From assembly GCA_027364775.1 (NCBI GenBank), contig DAHXOS010000094.1, forward strand, positions 1 through 18,900: a stretch of 18,900 nt of DNA. The letters are read 5' to 3'. The translations under genes were made by a program, and so were the position numbers. Under the pieces are notes generated by a model. That model was not told the DNA's origin, made no database searches, and worked only from the letters and a program-made list of their open reading frames with translations. This stretch comes from a bacterium. GTDB lineage: Bacteria; Patescibacteriota; Microgenomatia; Daviesbacterales; UBA10151. How positions within the stretch are numbered: the first letter of the stretch is position 1; every line of letters begins with the position of its first letter. Positions 6,582 to 13,095 of this stretch are shown here, piece after piece.

Positions 6582-6590
6582 TGCTAGAAT
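6582..6590 (+). promoter_or_regulatory. Extended -10 promoter of flippase gene (leaderless)
   Basis: TGC-TAGAAT, an extended -10 element, ends six bases before the GTG start at 6597, so the predicted transcription start falls on the start codon. The -35 position (6562-6567, TTTATT) is weak. Confidence 0.5.
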
Positions 6591-6596
6591 AAATTT

Positions 6597-7847
6597 GTGC
6601 AAACTTTTAGACAAATTTTTAATCAAACTTTTTTTCAAATAATTGGTAAGGCGGTTTCCTCAATCTCAACTGTTTTAATTTTAGGAATTATAAGTAGAAA
6701 TTATGGTGAAGGTGGAACCGGAATCTTAACCCTGGCACTAACCTACCTAGGTTTTTTTACTTTAGCTACTGATTTTGGAATTAACGCCTACTTACTTCCA
6801 AGACTTTTAAATAATGATTACGAAAGCCACTGGAGAAAGTTATTTGGTTTTAGAATACTTTTGGCTTTATTTTTAATTCCCCTATCTTGGCTGATTGTCA
6901 TAGCTTGGTCAATTTTTTCTCAGTCAGCTGAAATTAACAAATTTAGTCAGCTTGTTTTACTCGCATCAATTGCATCTATTGCTGAGTCTGCAATATTTGT
7001 TAGTGCTAATGCTATTTTTCAGAGTAAGTTAAGATATGATCTTTCCAGTCTTTCGTGGTCTTTAGGGGCATTAACTATTTTAGGATTTGTCTTTAATTTT
7101 TCTTTAACTAATCAACCGCTGGAAATTGTTATCTTTGGCTACATTATTGGTTGGTTTGTAATCTCAATTAGTTCCCTATTTTTTGCAAAAAAATTTATTA
7201 AAAATATTTTACCGATTGTTGATTTTAACTATTTTAAAGATGTTTTAAAAAACAGCTGGCCCCTTTCACTAACCTTAATTTTAAACGTTGTTTATTTTAG
7301 ATTAGACTCTTTTTTAATTTCTATTTTTAAAAGTTTTAGTGATGTGGGAATTTATAATTTAGCCTACTCCATTTTTCAAACCGCTTTGGTTTTGCCTACA
7401 TTTATAATGAATAGTTTTTATCCTTTAATGCTTAAAAAATTTGAACAAGGTAAGAATAAATTTAAAACAGAACTTATTAAGGCTACTGTTTTAATGTTTG
7501 GTTTGGGAATTTTAGGGATGGTTGTGACCTTTATTTTTTCTGATTTTGTAATTTTAATACTAACCTCAGGAAAAGGTTTTTATGGATCTGCAAGTGCTTT
7601 AAGGATTTTAGCAGTAGCTTTTCCAGCTTTTTTTGGGTCTTCTGTTTTAATGTGGGCACTAGTAACAATTAAAAAATATAAAACAATGTTGTTAATTTAT
7701 GTAATTGGGTTACTTGTTAATGGGATTTTAAATTTTATCTATATTCCCTACTTTTCTTATTCAGCAGCAGCTATTACTACTGTATTTTCGGAGTACTTGA
7801 TTTTAATTATACAAATCTTTATTCTCTACAAATACTTTAGAAAATAA
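6597..7847 (+). CDS. Oligosaccharide flippase (Wzx/MOP superfamily)
   Basis: A 416-residue integral membrane protein with about 12-14 hydrophobic segments over its whole length and short polar loops. The N-terminus (FNQTFFQIIGKAVSSISTVLILGIISRNYGEGGTGI) and the motif FGINAYLLPRLL match polysaccharide-biosynthesis exporters of the MOP superfamily, which flip lipid-linked sugars across the membrane for surface glycan assembly. Which substrate it carries cannot be told; MurJ (lipid II) belongs to the same superfamily, but the sequence looks more like Wzx. Start is GTG 6597. The next gene follows after 1 bp, so RNase HI is probably on the same transcript. Confidence 0.8.
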   Translation: MQTFRQIFNQTFFQIIGKAVSSISTVLILGIISRNYGEGGTGILTLALTYLGFFTLATDFGINAYLLPRLLNNDYESHWRKLFGFRILLALFLIPLSWLIVIAWSIFSQSAEINKFSQLVLLASIASIAESAIFVSANAIFQSKLRYDLSSLSWSLGALTILGFVFNFSLTNQPLEIVIFGYIIGWFVISISSLFFAKKFIKNILPIVDFNYFKDVLKNSWPLSLTLILNVVYFRLDSFLISIFKSFSDVGIYNLAYSIFQTALVLPTFIMNSFYPLMLKKFEQGKNKFKTELIKATVLMFGLGILGMVVTFIFSDFVILILTSGKGFYGSASALRILAVAFPAFFGSSVLMWALVTIKKYKTMLLIYVIGLLVNGILNFIYIPYFSYSAAAITTVFSEYLILIIQIFILYKYFRK

Positions 7848-7848
7848 T

Positions 7849-8268
7849 ATGAATTTCACAATTAATACTGATGGTGCATCAAGAGGTAACCCTGGCCCAG
7901 CATCTTATGGATATTTAATTAAAAATAGTGATAGCGGTTTAATATTACATCAGGAAGGCAAAACAATTGGGGTTACTACCAATAACGTTGCTGAATATAC
8001 TGCTGTACTGGAATCCTTAAGATATATCAAAAAAAACTTTTCTGATAAACATCCACATAGTATCCAAGTAATAACAGACTCTCAACTAATAGCACAGCAA
8101 CTGGCAGGCAAATTTAAAATTAAGAGCCTGCACTTAAAGGAGCTATTTGATCTTGTGAAAAGTTTAGAATCGGAACTTGGAAAAATTAGTTACCGCAATG
8201 TACCGCGGGCGGAAAATTATTTAGCTGACCGGCTAGCCAATCAAGCTCTTGACCAAAAATTATTCTAA
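7849..8268 (+). CDS. rnhA: Ribonuclease HI family protein
   Basis: Endonuclease that cuts the RNA strand of RNA-DNA hybrids, removing primers and R-loops. 139 residues with all four acidic catalytic positions visible: Asp8 in NTDGASRGNPGPA, Glu49 in NNVAEYTA, Asp77 in VITDSQL and Asp127 in ENYLADRLAN. The sequence is of the compact type common in Gram-positive bacteria and archaea, without an extra hybrid-binding domain. The ATG lies 1 bp after the flippase stop, so translation is probably coupled; there is no obvious functional link to the flippase. Bases 8269-8327 after it carry the promoter of the next gene. Confidence 0.92.
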   Translation: MNFTINTDGASRGNPGPASYGYLIKNSDSGLILHQEGKTIGVTTNNVAEYTAVLESLRYIKKNFSDKHPHSIQVITDSQLIAQQLAGKFKIKSLHLKELFDLVKSLESELGKISYRNVPRAENYLADRLANQALDQKLF

Positions 8269-8292
8269 TTTTTAGCTTTATTTTTAATCTAC

Positions 8293-8321
8293 TTGAAGTT
8301 ATTCTCTGAAGCGACTACGAT
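8293..8321 (+). promoter_or_regulatory. Promoter of epimerase-DUF4012 fusion gene (leaderless)
   Basis: TTGAAG (8293-8298), exactly 17 bp, TACGAT (8316-8321), then six bases to GTG 8328. The expected start of transcription coincides with the start codon. No Shine-Dalgarno sequence is present. Confidence 0.65.
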
Positions 8322-8327
8322 TTATAT

Positions 8328-11318
8328 GTGGAACAAAATACCTTTAATATAAAGCCAAATAATAGTATATTAATTTCCAGAAACGCTCCAATTGCTTTTG
8401 TTGTGGGTGGTGGTGGCTTTATTGGCTCTTCTTTGGTTGATAAACTGTTGGCAAAAAATATTCAAGTTATTGCAGTTGATGATTTTAGTAAGGGCTTTAG
8501 AAGAAACCTTGATGAAGCTACAAAAAATAAAGGTTTTCATCTTATCCATTCTTCAATAAATGAACTAGCAGAGACATTGGAGAATTTAAAATTGCCTAGG
8601 TTAGATTATGCATTTTTCATGGCAGAGTCTGATGATCAAAGTCTTTACAGCCTTGGGTTAAATAATTTTTTGCAGTTTATTAAAAAAATTAGGTTACAAC
8701 TCGCTGCAGATAAATCTAGTCAGGAAAAAGATATTGCACTTGAGAAGCCAAAGGTGGCTTTTATTTCTACAATTGAATTGTATAAAAGAAACTTAAATGA
8801 TCATCAGAAGGATATTAAGGAGGCTGAAATAAAATATGCCAAATTTGCAAAATATTACAAATTAAACGCTAGAATAATTCGTTTAGCCGGAGTTTATGGC
8901 CCAAGGATGCATTTTAATTACGAAGATCCGGTTATTAGGTTAATATACTCAAGACTAATTGGAGATATTCAACAAGAGAATACCTCAATGGATTTTAGTG
9001 CCAGATCAATTTTTATTGATGATGCTATTTCCTTAATTACAAAGTCTGTATTATCCGGCTCAACCAGTCATAAAATTTATGATGGGGCATTATTGCAGCC
9101 TATTAAAGTAGCTGAGGTTAAACAGGTGCTTTTAGATCCCATTTGGCATGAATTAAAGCATTTTGAACCTACAGAGCTTCCTCCTTGGCCCACTCCAAAT
9201 TTAGAGCGAACTAAAAAAGAATTGGATTGGAAAGCTAATACAAATTTAATAGAAGGTATTAAGAAAACCTTAAATTATTTTGAAAGAAATGAGATACCAA
9301 AGTCAGACTTGGGTGAAAGAATTGATGATCTACCAGATAAAGTAGCTCAAATTATAAATCCTGAGAAGCTTAAACGGTGGTCTTTTTCCTCAACTAAAGA
9401 TAAAGGGGAGCAAGAAGAAAAAAGGGGAGAGCATGAATTAAAAGAAAGGGTCAAAAAAAATAAAGCAGGGGATTTGAGGCAAAATTTTAAAAGAAGGACT
9501 TTACTGGCAGGTGCGCTGCTACTAATTTTATATGCTTTAATTTTACCTTTGGTTTTTTTGGTCTTTGGGGCCATAAATATTAAAGGACATATTGATGCTG
9601 CGGAGCAAGCGGTAATTGCAGGAGATTTTAATAAAGCTAACAATGAGATTAAACAAGCTTCAAGTACCTTAAATGAGTCAAAACAGCTAATTGAGTCAAT
9701 AGCTATTTTAGAAAGAGTAGGTTTATTTAAAGATCAATTAAATAAGATAGATCAATTTATAGTTGTGGTTGATGATGGAATAAATGGAGTTACCCATACT
9801 ATTAAGGGGACTCAATCGCTTTTTGAAACTCCGAAAGTAATTTCAGGTGAGATAAGTTCTGACCCACTACCTTATTATCAAAATGCTGAAGTTGAATTAA
9901 TCTCGGCTACTCAAGAGATTGCCAAAGTCCAGGCTACCTTAGACAACCAGGTATTTTTAAACCAATACCCAAACTTTATTCAAGACCGGTCTAGGGATTT
10001 AAAGCAAAGACTTACTAATTATTTAAATTTAATAGAGAAAGGAAGGACAGCTGCTGTTCTAATGCCTGCAATTACAGCAGTTGATGGGAAAAAAAGCTAC
10101 TTAGTCTTGTTACAAAATAACTTGGAACTAAGAACTGGGGGTGGGGTAATTAGCTCTTATGCAAAGCTAGACTTTGAAAAGGGAAAGCTTATAAATATAA
10201 AAGTAGATGATATTCAAGCACTAGATAACGCTGCAAGTGATCAAACTACGCCACCTGCAGAATTAAAAGAGGATTTAGGAGCAGACCGTTTGCTATTAAA
10301 GGATGCAAGTTATGAGATTGATTATCCTACTTCTGCCAGGCAGCTGGAGCTTTTATACAGGATGAGAACCGGGGAGAGTGTTGATGGAGTAATTGCTTTA
10401 AATCTTTCAGCAGCAGCCAAACTTTTATCAGCTGTTGGTGTAGTAAATTTAGCAAATTATAACGACCAAGTTGATGGTAATAATTTATATCAAAAAAGTT
10501 TGCTTTATAACGATAACGCCGGTGATAACAAAAAGAGTTACCTAACCACAACCTTTAGTGAACTTTTAAATAAAGTTTTTTATTTATCAAAACAAGACTG
10601 GCCACAAATAACCCAGGCTTTAAACAGTAGCTTAGAGGAAAAACAGTTACTTGTTTATTTAAAAGATAACAAGCTGTTTTCTTATTTAGCATCTCAAAAT
10701 TGGGCAGGGGTATTACCAAGAGGAGTAGAAAATAAAGAGGGGACAACACAAGACTTTTTAGCACCTGTAGAGGCAAATTATGGCTCAAATAAGGCTAATT
10801 ATTATCTGGAAAGAAGTTATAAATTGCAGACAACAATTACCGGTGAGGGAGTTATTAATCAAAAACTGGAAATAGCATATAAAAATAACAGTCCCTCAGA
10901 TGTGGCACCTGCCGGTAACTATAAAATGAGATTTAAAATCTATTTACCGCTAGGTGCAAAATTAAACAGGGCAGTTTGGGGTGATACTGATATTACTACC
11001 TCTGTTTTATCTTTTTCAGATTATAACCGTGGTGCCTATACAGCTTTATTGGAGCTTCCAACAAAACAACAAAAGATTTTGCTTTTAGAATATGCTATGT
11101 CCCAAGGTTTAAATCTTAAGGATAATCAAACAACTTATAGGTTGGATGTATTTAAACAGCCGGGCAAAAGTAATGATTCTTTTAGCTGGATTTTAAATAC
11201 AGCAAATAATTTTGAAATAATTAATTCCGATGATAAAAACACCTCAAAACAAAAATTAGAAATTGATACTGATCTTTCCAAAGACAGATCCTTTTTATTA
11301 GGCCTAAAAAAGAACTAG
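8328..11318 (+). CDS. Fusion protein: NAD-dependent epimerase/dehydratase-like domain, membrane helix, DUF4012
   Basis: A 996-residue fusion. Residues about 20-320 are an extended SDR (sugar epimerase/dehydratase) domain with nucleotide-binding GGGGFIGS (27-34), the strand VAFISTIELYK and the RLAGVYGPR motif. A charged linker (about 345-390) leads to one membrane helix (about 391-414), a helical region, then the DUF4012 part, with its hallmark LLQNNLELRTGGG (594-606). By topology the Rossmann part should be cytoplasmic and DUF4012 outside. DUF4012 proteins are widespread in CPR and Gram-positive bacteria near surface-polysaccharide genes; function unproven. The SDR catalytic YxxxK is not found where expected, so the domain may bind nucleotide or nucleotide-sugar without turning it over. 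GTG 8328 is chosen because an ATG 2 bp upstream is closed by an early stop. A flippase two genes upstream supports a role in surface glycans. Confidence 0.85.
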   Translation: MEQNTFNIKPNNSILISRNAPIAFVVGGGGFIGSSLVDKLLAKNIQVIAVDDFSKGFRRNLDEATKNKGFHLIHSSINELAETLENLKLPRLDYAFFMAESDDQSLYSLGLNNFLQFIKKIRLQLAADKSSQEKDIALEKPKVAFISTIELYKRNLNDHQKDIKEAEIKYAKFAKYYKLNARIIRLAGVYGPRMHFNYEDPVIRLIYSRLIGDIQQENTSMDFSARSIFIDDAISLITKSVLSGSTSHKIYDGALLQPIKVAEVKQVLLDPIWHELKHFEPTELPPWPTPNLERTKKELDWKANTNLIEGIKKTLNYFERNEIPKSDLGERIDDLPDKVAQIINPEKLKRWSFSSTKDKGEQEEKRGEHELKERVKKNKAGDLRQNFKRRTLLAGALLLILYALILPLVFLVFGAINIKGHIDAAEQAVIAGDFNKANNEIKQASSTLNESKQLIESIAILERVGLFKDQLNKIDQFIVVVDDGINGVTHTIKGTQSLFETPKVISGEISSDPLPYYQNAEVELISATQEIAKVQATLDNQVFLNQYPNFIQDRSRDLKQRLTNYLNLIEKGRTAAVLMPAITAVDGKKSYLVLLQNNLELRTGGGVISSYAKLDFEKGKLINIKVDDIQALDNAASDQTTPPAELKEDLGADRLLLKDASYEIDYPTSARQLELLYRMRTGESVDGVIALNLSAAAKLLSAVGVVNLANYNDQVDGNNLYQKSLLYNDNAGDNKKSYLTTTFSELLNKVFYLSKQDWPQITQALNSSLEEKQLLVYLKDNKLFSYLASQNWAGVLPRGVENKEGTTQDFLAPVEANYGSNKANYYLERSYKLQTTITGEGVINQKLEIAYKNNSPSDVAPAGNYKMRFKIYLPLGAKLNRAVWGDTDITTSVLSFSDYNRGAYTALLELPTKQQKILLLEYAMSQGLNLKDNQTTYRLDVFKQPGKSNDSFSWILNTANNFEIINSDDKNTSKQKLEIDTDLSKDRSFLLGLKKN

Positions 11319-11330
11319 TAAGGCTTACTA
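11298..11330 (+). repeat. Two perfect palindromes across the fusion gene stop codon
   Basis: TTAGGCCTAA (11298-11307, 10 bp, perfect) lies in the last codons. TAGTAAGGCTTACTA (11316-11330, 7-bp arms around one G) begins at the TAG stop itself. No T-run follows, so neither is a standard intrinsic terminator. A third, ATAGGCCTAT, is at 11401-11410, and an imperfect relative AAGTAAGGCTACTT is at 11441-11454 before bL25. Confidence 0.6.
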
Positions 11331-11400
11331 TATCTGGTACCTTCGGGCCTAATTTGGCTTTTCTTCCACGTAAATCTTGACGGTCAATATATAATGCAAA

Positions 11401-11410
11401 ATAGGCCTAT
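11401..11410. repeat. Perfect 10-bp palindrome upstream of bL25
   Basis: ATAGGCCTAT, centred on GGCC, lies 77 bp before the bL25 start, just after a TATAAT at 11390-11395. It resembles TTAGGCCTAA at 11298. The rest of the 168-bp gap holds no gene; a TTGACG occurs at 11377-11382 but is not well spaced from that TATAAT. Confidence 0.4.
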
Positions 11411-11486
11411 ATTAATTGTCTACAAAGCCTGCCAATTGCCAAGTAAGGCTACTTTATGTTAAATTACTCAAGTTAAGAAAAAAATT

Positions 11487-12206
11487 ATGACAACCAACAG
11501 ATTATCTTTAAAAGCTGAAGAGAGAGAAATTTTGGGTAAAAAGGTTAAAAAATTAAGAGCTCAAGGGATTATACCTGCACATGTTTTTGGTAAAGGAAAA
11601 GATAGTGAATCTGTCTCTGTAAAAGCAAAGGATTTACTACCTGTTTTGCACCAAGCGGGGGAGACTGGTTTGATTGATTTAAAAATTGGAGAGGAGAAGG
11701 TTAGACCGGTGATGGTCAGAGGTGTCTCCTATAATCCTGTGAGCGGAGAGATCCAAAATGTTGATTTTTACCAGGTTAATTTAAATGAAAAAGTTTCGGT
11801 TCCTGTGCCTTTAGTACTTGTTGAACCTGAAGAGCCAATTGAAGTAGTAAAACTTGGTGAGGCTATGGTACTCCAAACTATGAGTGAGGTCTATGTTGAG
11901 GATTTACCGACGGACTTAATTGACCAAATTGAAGTAGATATCAGAGGCTTAAAAGAGGTTGATGATGCAATCACTATTGGAGATTTATTATATAACCGAG
12001 ATACTTTAACTATTCAGGCAGAACCTGAAGAAGTGGTTGTTAAAATTGCCCCAGTAGTTATAGAGGCTGAACCGGAAATTGTTCCTGTTGAAGGAGAAGA
12101 GGTATCTGAAGTAGCAGAGGGCGAGGAAGGGGCTGATGAAAAAGTAGGTGAGAGTGGAGAGGAAGGTACTGATTCAAAGCAAGAGGAAGCTGATAAAGAT
12201 AAATAA
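11487..12206 (+). CDS. rplY: 50S ribosomal protein bL25/Ctc (long TL5 form)
   Basis: Binds 5S rRNA in the large ribosomal subunit. 239 residues in the long two-domain form. The N-terminal bL25 domain (about 1-95) shows LSLKAEEREILGKKVKKLRAQGIIPA, the family opening, and YNPVSGEIQNVDFYQV. The C-terminal TL5/Ctc domain (about 100-195) has the EVYVEDLPTDLIDQIEVDI segment. A final tail of about 45 residues is almost entirely Glu/Gly/Asp/Ala/Ser with few hydrophobics; such acidic tails occur in several long-form homologues. It lies alone between palindrome-rich gaps. ATG 11487 is preceded by a purine-rich AAGAAAAAAA. Confidence 0.95.
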   Translation: MTTNRLSLKAEEREILGKKVKKLRAQGIIPAHVFGKGKDSESVSVKAKDLLPVLHQAGETGLIDLKIGEEKVRPVMVRGVSYNPVSGEIQNVDFYQVNLNEKVSVPVPLVLVEPEEPIEVVKLGEAMVLQTMSEVYVEDLPTDLIDQIEVDIRGLKEVDDAITIGDLLYNRDTLTIQAEPEEVVVKIAPVVIEAEPEIVPVEGEEVSEVAEGEEGADEKVGESGEEGTDSKQEEADKDK

Positions 12207-12362
12207 TCTTTTAAGAAAAATTCAATTATTCGTTAATTCTTCGTTTTATTTGCGGTAATTATTTGTATAATTTAAGATTACCAATATTATCCGACTATTA
12301 TTGATTTAGCTTTTTTCTAGTTTTGCAAAATTAAAAATAATTTATATTAGTGTTTGGGTGAA

Positions 12363-12388
12363 CAAAGTAAACTAAGGGCCTTACTTTG
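12363..12388. repeat. Inverted repeat upstream of small membrane protein promoter
   Basis: CAAAGTAA (12363-12370) and TTACTTTG (12381-12388) are perfect 8-bp arms around a 10-nt loop. The loop side also forms a competing palindrome TAAGG-G-CCTTA (12373-12383). It sits just before an extended -10 element at 12394-12402, where an operator would lie. No T-run follows. The remainder of the gap 12207-12451 is AT-rich, with a GGTAAT/ATTACC inverted repeat (12254-12282) enclosing a TATAAT. Confidence 0.5.
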
Positions 12389-12393
12389 CTATT

Positions 12394-12407
12394 TGTTATA
12401 CTATACT
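12394..12407 (+). promoter_or_regulatory. Candidate promoter with duplicated TATACT
   Basis: TGT-TATACT (extended -10, 12394-12402) overlaps a second TATACT (12402-12407). No good -35 was found. Transcription from about 12409-12414 would give a leader of about 40 nt for the gene at 12452, containing a hairpin with 7-bp arms AAATACT (12423-12429) and AGTATTT (12437-12443), nine bases before the ATG. Confidence 0.45.
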
Positions 12408-12451
12408 AATTGTTAATCTAGAAAATACTGCTATTTAGTATTTAAATATTT

Positions 12452-12736
12452 ATGTCAAATAAAAATATTGCTACTTCCCCTTCTTTAGAAAAAAGAGTTT
12501 TGGTTATTGAGGCTAGAAATTCAAGAGTTGAGGCTGATAAAGCTTGGGAAACATCTTTTTTTAGGAAAATATTTATAGCTTTACTAACTTATTTAGTCTT
12601 GGGATTTTATATGGCTGTGGTAGGTGTTGTTAATCCATGGATTAATGCTGTTATACCAACTTTAGGTTTTTTGCTATCTACTCTAACTTTATCTTTTATT
12701 AAAAGTATTTGGGCTAAATTTATCTATCACAGATGA
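12452..12736 (+). CDS. Small two-TM membrane protein, unknown function
   Basis: A 94-residue protein: a polar N-terminal part (1-36, with RNSRVEADKAWETSFFRK), two hydrophobic helices (about 38-60 and 64-85) separated by VNPWINAVIP, and a short basic end. By layout the termini should be cytoplasmic and the Pro-bearing turn outside. Small proteins with this DKAWETS...NP.INA..P.GF..S pattern occur in CPR and other bacteria without assigned function; that is my recollection of the family, not a search. The stop TGA overlaps the ATG of the broken DinB-like gene, so the two were once a coupled pair. Confidence 0.7.
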   Translation: MSNKNIATSPSLEKRVLVIEARNSRVEADKAWETSFFRKIFIALLTYLVLGFYMAVVGVVNPWINAVIPTLGFLLSTLTLSFIKSIWAKFIYHR

Positions 12737-13095
12737 AATTTAAAAATTTTGTAAACTCCTTTATTGGGTACTGGAATTTTACCAAGGGGAAACATTAGAA
12801 ATTTTAGATAGTTTAAAGGATAAGGATTTATTCTTTACTCCCAAAGGGGTTAAATGGCAGCCTTTGGTTTTTCAATTTGGTTGTATTGGCAGGACTCAGC
12901 TTGTTTATGCCAGGGCAATAGAGGAGAGCAAGTTGGATTTTAGCTGGTTTTCTGATCCTAATTTATTAGGTAAAACTGAACCATATTGCAGCATTAATTG
13001 CTCATGAAAGGTTACACCATGGACAATTAATCTCCTACTTTACCTTAGCCGGGTTTGAATTACCTGAAAACTTTAAAAGAAACTGGGCGCTTTAA
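12733..13095 (+). pseudogene. Broken DinB-like gene (frameshift and internal loss)
   Basis: Three frame segments read as one DinB-superfamily protein (four-helix bundle, often metal-binding, function varied). Segment 1 starts at ATG 12733 (MKFKNFVNSFIGYW). After about 12773 the sequence continues in the -1 frame as EFYQGETLEIL ... WQPLVFQFGCIGRTQLVYARAIEE. From 12976 the first frame resumes as LNHIAALIAHERLHHGQLIS..LAGFELP to TAA 13093-13095. In frame 1 a TAG at 12796 stops translation. The central helix region expected between the FGxIGRTQ part and the HERLHHGQ part is missing (a loss of roughly 40 residues by family length). The usual His of FGHIGRTQ is Cys. Either a decaying gene or, less likely for two lesions, an assembly error. 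Confidence 0.75.

Noticed and set aside
11331..11400. Possible small RNA or tRNA between the fusion gene and bL25
   Set aside because: No cloverleaf, no conserved RNA motif and no promoter-terminator pair could be supported; only the palindromes are reported.
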